Shown: in pieces, positions 51,517 to 62,407 of the stretch
How positions within the stretch are numbered: the first letter of the stretch is position 1
Layout: the number at the start of each line of letters is the position of its first letter
Made by a program: the position numbers and the translations under genes
Assembly (NCBI GenBank): GCA_022579005.1
Contig: MU401469.1
Span: 1 to 64,000 of the forward strand
Source of the DNA: Poronia punctata
Taxonomy: Eukaryota > Ascomycota > Sordariomycetes > Xylariales > Xylariaceae
Length of the DNA stretch: 64,000 nt
Direction of reading: 5' to 3'
The notes under the pieces: model-generated
The model's input: the letters and a program-made list of their open reading frames with translations, nothing else
What the model was told of the DNA's origin: nothing
The model's database searches: none

Positions 51517-53046
51517 ATGTTTGCTGTCCCAGGCTGGTCTGTCTCTGCGGACAACCTCAAGCCAGAAAATGTGCCCTCAGGTCCTACGGAGTCTAACGCA
51601 AAAAAGCGAAAGAGGCAATCTGCACCTGGCAATGTGAATACTTCCAACGTGTCTGACCTGTGGGAGAAAGTGATTGAGGGCAGAGACCCCAAGAAATCCA
51701 AAGCCGGTCAGGATGGATCCACTGCAATTGAGAGTGGCAAGAAGGGTCTGGCACCTGATGGGACTCCCCGCTTGACTCTAAAGGACAAGAAGAGGTTGAA
51801 GAAGCAGAAAGAGAAACAGGAGAACGGAGACCTTGATAACGCCGTGGGAGATGAACGGGACTCAAAAGATGACGGAACGTCACATGAAAAGAAGAAGAAG
51901 AAGAAGAAAGCGGAGAAAGTCGCCAAAGACCGCCAACATGCGCAAGATGGGGATGACGCACAGCCCGAACTCTCGGCAGAAAAGCTACAAGTGAAGACGC
52001 ATAGTACTCCGCAGGCGCCCAAACTTACTCCGATGCAAGCTGCCATGAGAGAGAAGCTTGTATCCGCCCGGTTTCGCCATCTTAACGAGACACTTTACAC
52101 AAAGCCATCGGATGAGGCATTTCGCTTATTCCAAACATCTCCAGAGATGTTCCAGGAGTATCATGAGGGTTTCCGCCGTCAGGTTAATGTGTGGCCCGAA
52201 AATCCGGTAGATGGATATATCGAAGATATCAGACTAAGAGGCCGGCAGAGGCCTGTGCAGAGATCTAAGCCTGGCCAAAATACCTCTACTCCAGCATCCG
52301 GCGTGCCCTCCCTGCCCCGCACAAACCGCGTCTGTAACATTGCCGATCTGGGCTGTGGAGATGCGAAGCTCGCAACAGCTCTCCAGTCCGAGAAGAAGAA
52401 ACTGAATCTCAACCTTCTAAGCTATGACTTACAAAGCCCCAGTCCTCTGGTCACCAAGGCTGACATTGCCAACCTACCCCTCGAAGATGGCAGTGTCGAC
52501 GTGGTAATTTTCTGTCTAGCACTCATGGGCACGAACTGGCTTGATTTTATCGAGGAGGCCTATCGGATCTTGCATTGGAAAGGCGAGCTCTGGATAGCTG
52601 AAATCAAGAGCCGGTTCGGTCACGTGAGCAATAAGAACAAAAATGCGCCTGTCAGTCACAGCGTGGGTAACCGAAAGAAACCCCAGGAGAAAAAGGGAAA
52701 GCTAAAGGGCAAAGACGCGGAAGAAGCGGAAGATAACCGCAATGCAGTGCTTGCCATTGAAGTGGACGGCGCCGAAGACAAGCGACAAGAAACAGACGTT
52801 ACGGCCTTCGTTGAGGCTTTGCGACGACGAGGTTTTGTGCTGCAATCGGCCGTTGACATGCGGAATAAGATGTTTGTGAAGATGCAATTCGTCAAAGCTG
52901 CTCAGCCCACCGTCGGAAAAGGGGTTGCCGAAGCGAGGGACTCCGGCCGAGGGGGGAAGAAGGGCGTCAAATTTATCGATACCGAGGAAAAGGACGCAGT
53001 GGATGAGACCAAGATACTGAAGCCCTCGGTCTACAAGATACGATAG
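51517..53046 (+). CDS. RRP8: 25S rRNA adenine-N1 methyltransferase Rrp8
   Basis: Nucleolar SAM-dependent enzyme that makes m1A on large-subunit rRNA and aids early pre-rRNA processing. Single exon, 509 residues. The N-terminal 165 residues are Lys-rich with basic clusters (KKRKRQ, KKKKKKKAEK) suited to nucleolar targeting. The family hallmark MREKLVSARFRHLNETLYT is at 177-195. SAM motif I is NIADLGCGD (274-282), then ADIANLPLEDGSVDVVIFC (315-333), ALMGTN (335-340) and LWIAEIKSRF (358-367). A Lys-rich insert of about 50 residues after the catalytic core precedes the final helix/strand region ending SVYKIR. The ATG is the first in frame after an upstream stop. Confidence 0.95.
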   Translation: MFAVPGWSVSADNLKPENVPSGPTESNAKKRKRQSAPGNVNTSNVSDLWEKVIEGRDPKKSKAGQDGSTAIESGKKGLAPDGTPRLTLKDKKRLKKQKEKQENGDLDNAVGDERDSKDDGTSHEKKKKKKKAEKVAKDRQHAQDGDDAQPELSAEKLQVKTHSTPQAPKLTPMQAAMREKLVSARFRHLNETLYTKPSDEAFRLFQTSPEMFQEYHEGFRRQVNVWPENPVDGYIEDIRLRGRQRPVQRSKPGQNTSTPASGVPSLPRTNRVCNIADLGCGDAKLATALQSEKKKLNLNLLSYDLQSPSPLVTKADIANLPLEDGSVDVVIFCLALMGTNWLDFIEEAYRILHWKGELWIAEIKSRFGHVSNKNKNAPVSHSVGNRKKPQEKKGKLKGKDAEEAEDNRNAVLAIEVDGAEDKRQETDVTAFVEALRRRGFVLQSAVDMRNKMFVKMQFVKAAQPTVGKGVAEARDSGRGGKKGVKFIDTEEKDAVDETKILKPSVYKIR

Positions 53047-54569
53047 CTCACACGATGTAATATAAACTCTTAGATCCGGACTACATGTATAGTATAGTCT
53101 GCGGGATCTCGAATCCAACGTCACACCGGCCCCCGTTTGAGCTTACCATGCTCGCAGACTTTTGCCGTCAACTATCCGACCATCCTATCTATTGCCCCCA
53201 TCGGGGCAGCCTTTATTCTTCTTTTTCCCTACCTAGCTAAAACAAGTTGGTATGTGTAACGAGAGGGTCCTTGATCGCCTAATTGAGGTGGTTGCATGAC
53301 AACTAACACGTCACCTCGGACGAAAGACCCTCAAAAGACCCTTTCTTACATACATAGGATGTGGGAACTTTTCCAATGCGATGTCCATACCGGAGAAGCC
53401 CAACATTATGTGTCTTTGATCGTGTACGAGTACGATCATGGAGCCAATATGGAGCTTTTTTATGGGCATATATCTTCTCCACTTCTTATTAGATGGATCT
53501 CATCATCGGCGCCGACATGGAGTTAACCTAGATTACCTTTGGTACCTGATCTCAGCTTGGAAGTTATCCAGCTGACCTAGACTTGTCGATCTTGATACCT
53601 ATTGTAATTTCGAGTAGGTAAGATGTATGTATCCATTAAGTATTTCCTTGCAACTACAGGCATTAGAAGAAGATGGCAAATCAACAGGTCACATACAACA
53701 TACCCCAACGGCAACCTACTACAGTCTAATATAGAAGTATACACGCCCGGACGCTCATTCTAACAGCGCGGAAGATCGCGTAGATAAGTACTTACTTTAG
53801 TCTCTTCGTTAGAATTGATGTTGTAATTACTTTGTAGATATGCGAATGAGACGAGGTGTAAATATAGTGTAGAGATAAAAGCGCAGAGTTCTTGTATCTT
53901 GAAGTTAGTGATGTGGGGTAATTAAGACTTCAGGTCTGAATGGTTTGGAGGGGTAGCTTTGGTGGGGAGGCGGGGGCGAGGGCAGATGTACTCGTAGTAA
54001 AATATTGGCCGTCACCGGTGAGGTTAGGGTGGATTAAGTAGAAGAATGATGTCGTAGCTGCTATTTGTTAGGGGTCTTTAATTGCCTCCTCTTTAATCTA
54101 GTAGGTACCTTGCAACAAGCAAGTAGTCCACATGCAATGGGAAGTCTAGCCCTACAATCAATCAAGTCACCACCAGCGCTCTCACGAGATCTCCAACCCG
54201 AAAACTTCTCTGACTGGCCCGTTACACGTCGAGAGCTTTAAGAGAATTATACCGCAAAGGAGAAATACCGCTCACCGTCTTTAATCCATTTCTCCAGCTT
54301 GTGTATCTCTAGACTCTGGTTGAGGTTATAAACCTGCCAATCCCATGCGCATGACTTCATATCTCACTGCATACTCTTAACCCGTTTATGGACAGGCATC
54401 CTCCCGCTTCTACCAACTTCTCTGGCCACCTCTTTACCATTCCGCCATTCCGTCGTCCTGCTGCATATTCTTACCACGGACGCCTTCATCTTTGTCTGTT
54501 AATACCCAATAAATCATCCAGCATCTTTTCAAGGAACGCTGCCGTCCAGATTCGGCGATCGCATTCAAG
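53047..54569. other. Intergenic region with probable DDI1 5' leader
   Basis: It holds the RRP8 3' end and the DDI1 promoter and leader. A 76-codon frame at 53296-53526 has no known motif. The 200 bases before 54570 are CT-rich, as fungal leaders often are, and contain an upstream ATG at 54388 with a 70-codon frame; whether it is transcribed is unknown. Confidence 0.5.
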
Positions 54570-56089
54570 ATGTAAGCCTTTGGGGTTCCATGCCATATAA
54601 GACGCATCTTTATCGCATCGCACCAGGCGTACTGACACTTATCGTCGCGTACAGGAATATCACAATCAGCGTCAACTACCCCGATCTGGAGGAGCAGGAC
54701 TTGAGGCTCATCACCCTTGGCGTGTACCCTGAAATGACGATAGAAGTGCTCCGAAGCTCGATCGAGGCCGAAGGCATACCTGCCCCTACACAACACCTTT
54801 ACCATAATGGTCAACTGATCACAGACAACACCAAGACCCTCCAAGAACTCCAAATCACCGATGGCGACATGCTCGCCCTACACGTACGAGATATGAGAGG
54901 CAGCCACATGGATGCGGCCCAATCCCAGCCTGCCAGGAGAGCGCCAGCTGCGAGCGCAGGACCAAGCACAGGCGGATCAGCCGCTCCTCTAGCACAAGAT
55001 CCCGAGGTCATCCGGTTACATATCCTTGGGGACCCTGCGCAGAGGCGCCAGTTGGAGCGGCTTAACCCTGGGCTTGCTGCTGCGCTCGAAGACCCTCGGC
55101 GATTCGCACAGTTCTACCAAGAAAGTTACAATCGACAGGAAGAGGCCCGCCTAGCACGGATTCGAGAACTTGAAGCTCTGAATGCGGACGAATTTAATCC
55201 AGAAGCCCAGGCGAAGATCGAAGATATGATTCGTCAAGAGGGTGTCAGGGAAAACCTACAGAACGCAATGGAGTACAATCCTGAATGTATGTCATCTGAA
55301 AGTCTGCTCTCGGTTCTAGACTTCCTAGCCAAGAGATACTGAACATGTGCTTCTCTTGGATCTGCTAATACTTCTCTAGCTTTTGGTCGGGTACACCTTT
55401 TATACATCGATGTCAAGGTCAATGGTTTCAAAGTGAAGGCTTTGGTAGACTCTGGTGCTCAAGCTACAATCATGTCACCCTCCTGCGCGGAGCAGTGTAA
55501 TATCATGCGCCTCGTGGATAAGCGATTTGCAGGTGTTGCTCGGGGTGTAGGCACTGCTAACATTATTGGCCGCGTACATTCTGCCACACTCCAGGTTGGT
55601 TCGAAGCATCTGCATTGCGCCTTCACTGTGATGGAGGGGAAAGCGGTCGACCTTCTGCTGGGCCTCGACATTCTCAAGGGTCATCAGGCAACCATCGATC
55701 TTTCACGCAACAAGCTTATCATTCAGGGCGAAGAGGTGGAGTTCCTTGGCGAGTCAGAAATACCCAAAGAGACCGAGGATGCAGTTAACGACGAGCCGAC
55801 TGTGCCGGGCCCGGGAGGTACCACCATCGGTACCCGTTCCGGTGCCGTTACCGGGCCATCTTCATCCGCGCCCAACCCTTCTAGTGCGCCTGACCTACCC
55901 TCCCGTTCGCAACCTACGGCACCGCGAGCGCCTGCACAAGCGGCTGCCGCCCCGGCCCAACGAACATTCCCGGAAAGCGATATCAATACTTTAATGGGAC
56001 TAGGCGTCGATCGACAGGCGGCCATCCAAGCCTTAATGGCGACGGATGGTAATGTTGAATACGCCGCTGGTCTCCTGTACGACAACTAA
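54570..56089 (+). CDS. DDI1: Ddi1 ubiquitin-shuttle aspartic protease
   Basis: Proteasome shuttle protein: it binds ubiquitin and the proteasome and carries a retroviral-type aspartic protease fold that cleaves heavily ubiquitinated proteins. Coding exons: 54570-54571, 54655-55286 and 55380-56089, in phase, for 447 residues (yeast has 428). The first intron (54572-54654) splits the ATG after AT; the spliced start reads MNITISVNYPDLEEQ, as the family expects. Domains: ubiquitin-like about 1-78; helical domain about 115-200; protease about 205-340 with LVDSGAQATIM (catalytic Asp about 235) and LLLGLDILKGHQATIDL; a Pro/Ser/Ala linker; C-terminal UBA about 410-447 (INTLMGLGVDRQAAIQALMA). The second intron has a GCTAATAC branch site. 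Confidence 0.93.
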
Positions 56090-56741
56090 GAACTACTATA
56101 GCTAAATAAGGCATGCCAAGCCAGCGGGAAAAGGATAGAAAAGGAGAGAACAAGGACAGAATCCGGCCAAGACAGTTACTGGCGCTCGTCATAGGATATG
56201 ACTTGATTTTCCGGTAAATGGGAAATGCTTTTAGGTCTTCACCTTTTGCATTCAGCGTATATAGTGACTTTAAGAGACAGCGTAGAGGGAAATAGGTAGT
56301 TTCCCGAGTATTCAACTTTATACCGTTGGTTGTAGATGTAGGGAACAGGTGCTATTCTTGTTTTTGTGACAGCAGTAAGTACCCTGTAGGTAGGGGTACA
56401 ATGTGAAACATGCAACGGATCAAAACGTCCTCCTGGACAACCCAAGTCAAGACAACAACCTATTTACTTGGTACACCCGCCTCTAGAGTCTACTTAAAGC
56501 TATAAGATGTAGCAGAGTGTATACATACTTTTTTACTTGCATTATGTTCATTTCTAGGAGACCTTGTAGGTAACGTAGTTCAGACCTCAGAATAGAGTGA
56601 GTCATGTATCATGAAAGGATCCCAGTCGTGGAAGAACTGTCGTATGCGTGTGTAAGAGGCCCCAAGGCAACATACATACCTGAGGTTGGCCGGTTAATGT
56701 AGGTTGTCTGTCAAATTGATAGGCAACCCGCCAAGATATAA

Positions 56742-56753
56742 CCCCCCCCCCCC
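56742..56753. repeat. 12-nt poly(C) run
   Basis: Pure C homopolymer in intergenic DNA. Confidence 0.9.
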
Positions 56754-57169
56754 TCGGAAACTAACCTAGGTATTTATAAGCTGCAGGATTCCCGTCAAAC
56801 AGTCTTACGCCTGATATAAGTGGTTTTGTTCAGTTACAATTAGTCTATAATATTTGTTCCTTTTCTTCTATACAGAGGGATTTCTGCCGGACAATCGTTC
56901 CTGTTTCTTTTTTTTGTTTACTATATATGTTACCAGGCCTTTCGTGCTAATGTCTGTTCCATGACACCCTGTCGACGGGAAAGATAGGTACATGTAGGTA
57001 TTCCAGATGCCTGTGGAGTAAGTATGTATGTACCCTGTATGTGTTAGATGCAGGTGCAGCTAGGTTTAATAGGTATACCTGCCGCCAACTGACTCGCTTG
57101 CCTACCAAGACTAGGTAATTTTTGCCTTGGTCTATGGGATAGGGCATGTCTAGATCTGCAAAAGCCCGT

Positions 57170-57182
57170 GGGGGGGGGGGGG
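57170..57182. repeat. 13-nt poly(G) run
   Basis: Pure G homopolymer, which could pair with the C-run 417 bp upstream as an inverted repeat. Confidence 0.9.
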
Positions 57183-58332
57183 ATTAAATGTTGTTCAGGT
57201 ACGTGATAATTACTTCATTATCCTAACCTTGGATTTAGTCTGAATGGTTATACTGCCCCAAGATAGAACTAGACAAGCAATGTATAATGTCGACAGACCA
57301 CAAGTGAAAACCTTCTTAGTGGGATTTAGTTTCTTCAAGGACGAGCAGGGTAGGCAGGTAACAATAGCGAGAAAAAAAGTCAGTACAGGTTAGGGGATTT
57401 ACGCGGAGGAGGGATAGGTATCAGGAGATCAGGATATGAGGTGTGAGATAAGCGGCCGTAGACCGGGTCGGTCTTTCTTCCGGTTGGGACGTATTGGTGA
57501 GTTTGCACCTGGTTGGTTCCAGGGGAGAAACTCGGGATTGGGGCTGAAGGGAGTCGAGGGACGACAATATGAGGACACAAAATGGCTGATGTAGTCGTGT
57601 GAAGATTTCTGGTAAACAATATATATATACCCACTCGTAGAAATTGTACGTTCAAATAGATGAATAAAGCCCAAACCGAGGCCGTAGAAGATTCGCGACA
57701 AAACATTTAATACCCGTCATCACTTATATAGGTATCTCGAACTTTCGTAGTGACCTATCTTAACCGTAGTATGTTATAGTCGGAAGTTGAAATAGGTATT
57801 CTCTTCGTGGGACATATGATAGAACCGGGAAGGGGGTGCACTCATGTTCTTGTAGTTGGTAATAACATACGGGATATCCATTTCAGTGAGAACCGAGGGT
57901 TTGGGGGAGCGGACGGGGGTGGAGAAATGGCCGAAGAGTACGAGCAAAGGAAAACCACCACCACGACGTTCAAAAGGTGATTAAATACAAGTGACGTAAC
58001 ATGGTCTATATTCTACGTATCATATAGGATGTGTACTGGCAAGTACCTACACGCCATATATGTGTGGGGGAAGGTGCGGATCTGGTTATATTATAGGTCT
58101 TTTATAGGTAGTGAAAGGACTGTAAGCTAATCATTTCTTCTACATCCCACAACACACCTACCAACACACATCATATGTGCTTATTCAGAACAAAAGGCAA
58201 GTTGCACGAGGACCTTCCATTTGGTTGCATGTATGTCTGCTGTGTACCTATGTCCTGAGTAGACACTTAAAGGTAACTCCGGACACAAGCTTATTTGTTC
58301 TGCAGATATTCTCCCACACTTGACCTGATACC

Positions 58333-59475
58333 TTACGTCTGGCTAAACCAGGGGTGCTTAAGAGCCTCCCTCGCCGTGATTCTACATGTCGGGTCGAGTC
58401 TGGTCATCTTTATAATAAGGTCTTTAAATACTGGCTCCACGTCGCTCCATGATTCAAAAGGCTGTCGGGGATTCTCAGGGGGGAAATCATTTGCGATAGC
58501 CATCATACGCTCGAAGAACGGATTCTCTTCTCCTATGTGATGCATGAAGCCGTTGAACCCGTCTCTGTCGGCGAAGTACGACAGATGGCGGCGAAGAATA
58601 TACCGCCATGAATCCTCGGCCTTCAGCTGATCATCGGGAACGAGAAACACCATCACATTTTTCATCACGTAAATCATCTAATTCGCATTATGTTAGCGAG
58701 AAGCAGTCAGCAGGTTTAAAGTGCGGCATACCACGATTGCGAAAGAGAACACGTCCGAAGCGTGATTCTGACGGGAACGGGCCCACGACTCGGGGCTCCT
58801 CCATAGCTGGTTGCCACAAAGCGGTCCACTCAACCACTTTCCCGGTGGTACGAGGACCCCATCCTCCAGATCTGAAAGCTGCACGCTTTTTACCACAATG
58901 TCGCCGCTGCTACCTTGCTCGTAATCGATGAGAATGTTGTTAGGTTTGATATCTGCCATTGGTCAGCTTGAATATAGTAGGAGCTTGATTGTTCCTGGAA
59001 CATAATTACCATTGTGAAGGATATTATTCTCATGAAGATCAGTCAACCCACGCAAAGCACTCCGGAGTATGTCTCTTCTAGCTTCCATAGCCAGCTCTTT
59101 TTGGCTAAATCGGAGCAGATCGCCAATAAGGAATGGATACATGAAAATTTCGTGCTCCTTGTTGGTATCAACTACAGTCCGCACGTTGGGGCTTGAAGAT
59201 ACCAGTTTCTGTAGGTCCAACTGATACTCAAATTCTCCCTCGATCATATTTTTGACAATGTATTTCATCCCTTCGGCCCTTTGGACACTTAAATCAGTGT
59301 CGATTTCCCTTTAGCCATGAAGCTCCTGCTCGACACACCTTGCACGATATACACAGAGTAAAGGATCCCGCCGGTCAGACAAGATCTCTTCGATTTCATA
59401 AACGCGACCTGAATCACCCTGGAGCATTGTGCCAGGTGCGATGGGCCTCTCGTTGAGATGCGACATGGTGGACAT
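58333..59475 (-). CDS. Fungal protein-kinase-like protein
   Basis: Protein-kinase fold of a family I know only from filamentous fungi; substrate unknown. Exons on the minus strand: 59475-59339, 59287-59010, 58952-58732 and 58677-58333, in phase, for 326 residues. A short glycine loop (LQGDSGRVYEI, about 18-28) is followed by the likely ATP-site Lys in KYIVKNMI (about 58). The catalytic loop is HNDIKPNN (137-144), with Asp139 and Asn144 as in active kinases. The metal-binding DFG is replaced by DLE (166-168) and the APE motif by SPE in GNQLWRSPES. Activity is therefore plausible but not certain. Introns of 51, 57 and 54 nt have normal sites. The start is chosen at the first ATG with A at -3; an in-frame ATG at 59601 would add 42 residues, and one at 59466 would remove three. 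Confidence 0.8.
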
Positions 59476-62293
59476 CGTGTTACGAGAGAAATGCGACTGT
59501 GTAAAGGAAGTTTGACTTGGCAAGATATGTGATCTGTGAATGAGTAGTGGTGGCCTTGAAATATATCTGGAAAGGCGAGATCTGAGGGACGTGCAAAACA
59601 TGGCGAGTCAATGGATGAGAGCAATTCATCAACTTATTACACAAATCCAATATTTGAGCAGATGTAACGGATGTTTTATTTACTACAGCTTGGCCCCTAG
59701 GCTCGTAGACCTGTTTACTTGGTGTTAAACCAAGGTTGGTTGCTAGGCACCTTTGAAATGGTATAAAAGGATCTTTGTATACGAGTAAGGACATAGCAAT
59801 TTAACCTTACATATGTACGTATAGAGATTGCTACCCCACTCTAAAGACTTAAACCGTTGTTTTCCGCATGTGGTTGTGATTATTCAGCAATCAACCCTGG
59901 GCAAGCACGACGCCTACGAGTTGGAAGTTACTGCACGTACCTTCCTGGCCACAATCTGAAATACCTAACACGAAAATAATGTCCACGCCTACGCAAACCA
60001 AAAATATTCTTCTTGCTAGGTATTCGATCCTCCTGATCTGATAACCTTGGCCGACACGGTAAGCGGCCTACCTCAACAAGCAGAACCGCCTCCGGACAAA
60101 GCAAAGAGAGGTTGACACCAATTCTGGCTATAAAATGAAGATGTAGCCCTATACGTGACGTGGTGCTCGGGATTCGAAGCTGCTTAAGACAGAACCCCCT
60201 CCAAACCTTGCCTACCCTTAATTCCCGACCCCGGTTCCGATCTCACCCATTATTTCAGATACCTACTGTAACCTGGGCAAACAGGGCAGCTTCTGCGCAG
60301 GTGGTCGATCGCGTGACGGATGGTAGACTGCCAACGGGGCCCCAAAGGGGACTGATCTTCGCCTGGGCTCAAAAGTTTCCAGAATTCAGCAATAAATCAT
60401 CGAAACTTTAGAGCTGAAATGTACCGCTCGGGCACTTATGCATCAAGTCTTCGCGACACCAGGAACCGGCTCTCATCGGACAATAATGAAGTAAGGATAT
60501 TTCCCCAGCTATCAAATTCCCTTACATCGTTGTCATCGAGTTCATACCCACGCCGCCGTACTCCCCCGTACCTTGCCCCTGCACCCCCATAAAGCCGGCC
60601 TTGTCCATGCACAGGGACTGGGCAGGGACACGGCAGAGCGGCCGCAGCGAAATGGGGGCCCGCCAGTTATGTTATAGTAAGTATTTCCCAGTCCACGATG
60701 TCCACAGGTATGTATTTTGTACGGGATACCTAAAGTACCTACCGTCTCCTCCGTCTAAGTATGTGTATCCCCCCATTGCCCCTCCCGCTGCCTATTACTC
60801 TAAAAACAGAAGCCATGGAGACTGCGGGGCTTAGGTGACTTCGAGGCGACTTCGCGAGGTCGAACGCCTGCTTGCAACACCTACCGACATAAACAAGATG
60901 ATCACTTACCTACCTCTCCTAACCTACCATCCTACCTACATACCTACCTACCTACCTAGGTACCTACCTGCGTACACGTACATATCCTGCCAAGACAAGA
61001 CATCCCAAGACCCCCATCTGGAGAATTTGTTGCACACCAATCCCATTATCAGTATTATCATGTGAAGAAATGACATGAGCGAACATCCCGCGCGTCTCTT
61101 TCGGTCTTCGCACAAGGATTGCTGCACATTATGACAGCATGATTTTGTCCCTCCCCCGTTTGGAGCTTTTTGCATTGATTAATGCAGTCACTTGCCTCAG
61201 ATTTTAATGGGCCTCGGCAGCCCCAAAGCAGTAAGAGCTAAAGAAAAGCACCTGTGTCTGGCGCTTATTCTTGGATACGCCAAGTATTCCAGGTGACATG
61301 GCGCGCTTGTAGCGCAGAAACCCGGAAGCACAGAGGGCGATACAAGATACCGGATAATACGCGACAATAAAGCCTTACTGTGCCTCATCTTTTCGTTTTA
61401 GTAGGTTCACTGCCTTTTACTGACCACGTACTACACAAGAGGACTACGAGTAGGTTGACTAGTATTGTGGCGCCAACGAAGAACCGGCAAATAGGAGATT
61501 TTAACACTGCGTGCTAGGCAACTGTGGAATAGTGCTGAGGTGGGGTGTCGGGGTGCACTGTAAGCCGGTCTGGAGCGCAGATACATTTGCCTCGCGCTTT
61601 TCGGAGGGCGGAAGGGCGGAAACGGCAGGATGGTAGAACAAGAAGTACGGGCCTCGTATAATGAATGCTAAATAGCCGATCCCCGAAGCTGAGCTCCAGC
61701 TCTTCCGGAACGTCACTAATGTACACTAACTACATGGTCTAGTCCGGATACATATTTTACCTTGGCTCGATCTACCTGTCACGACTCACGCCTGTTTCCC
61801 CTCGGGCAAAGTACACTTTTAACGGGGCCGCCGCCTCAGTCTAGGTTAGACTAGTCTTGTTAACGGCAACCGGATAGGGGATGTAGTAGGTATTATACTG
61901 CCTACTCCTTGCTTCCTGCACCTTGAAATAGTAAGTACAGTAGTACACAGAAGGACTAGTGTAGGCATTGACCAGACCAGCTCCGAGCTACCACCCCTCG
62001 CCTGACATCATCATTCGTTCGATTCACGATGCGGGTGTGTTGGTATACCCAGGCGTCTGTGGAGCTTGAGTCGCTTGACTGCATCTACGAGTACCTAGAT
62101 GTCACTGTGTCTGTCTCAGGTCTGATTATACACAAACTTCAAAGTATATACGTGCCCATAAGTGCGTCCATATAGGTCTATCCACGCACAGTTTTGTACA
62201 GGAGTGACAAGTATACATCTTGTGATTTTTCCACCTTGCTTTATGTTCACGGTGTTCCCGCGCATACAAGTCTGCACACGCCAAGTCTGTGTG
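59476..62293. other. Intergenic region, no gene seen
   Basis: 2.8 kb between the 5' ends of the kinase-like gene and the egt1-type gene, so it should hold both promoters. Frames of 60-83 codons, for example 60160-60411 plus and 61501-61716 minus, show no motif. A dense CCTA/TACC cluster lies at 60931-60968. Confidence 0.5.
60931..60968. repeat. CCTA/TACC microsatellite cluster
   Basis: An interrupted tetranucleotide repeat with a central cctaggtacc palindrome. It belongs to the same dispersed class as 26041-26073. Confidence 0.8.
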
Positions 62294-62303
62294 TATATAT
62301 AAG
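62294..62303 (+). promoter_or_regulatory. Probable TATA box of the egt1-type gene
   Basis: TATATATAAG stands 114 bp before the proposed start codon, a fitting distance for a fungal core promoter. It is the strongest TATA-like site just upstream. Confidence 0.45.
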
Positions 62304-62324
62304 GCTCGGACAGTGCCCCTGTTT

Positions 62325-62402
62325 ATGAGGCGTCCACATGCTTCGGAGCCTCAAAGCGATACCCCAGAATCATCAGAGAACTCGGAACCGCCAGTCTTTT
62401 AG
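62325..62402 (+). other. Upstream ORF of 25 codons before egt1
   Basis: ATG at 62325 opens a frame that ends in TAG at 62400-62402, five bases before the main ATG at 62408. The peptide is Ser/Glu/Pro-rich. If transcription starts before 62325, ribosomes would have to reinitiate or leak past it, so it could lower translation. If transcription starts later, it has no role. Confidence 0.4.
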
Positions 62403-62407
62403 CTCCA

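Larger units (their letters stand above)
56090..58332. other. Intergenic region, no gene seen
   Basis: 2.2 kb between the 3' ends of DDI1 and the kinase-like gene. Short frames only, the longest on the minus strand at 57380-57706, with no motif. It includes a C-run (56742-56753) and a G-run (57170-57182) about 420 bp apart. Confidence 0.55.

Noticed and set aside
59476..59601. N-terminal extension of the kinase-like protein from the ATG at 59601
   Set aside because: The added 42 residues look like a translated CT-rich leader, and the ATG at 59475 has a good context. Kept as an alternative start only.
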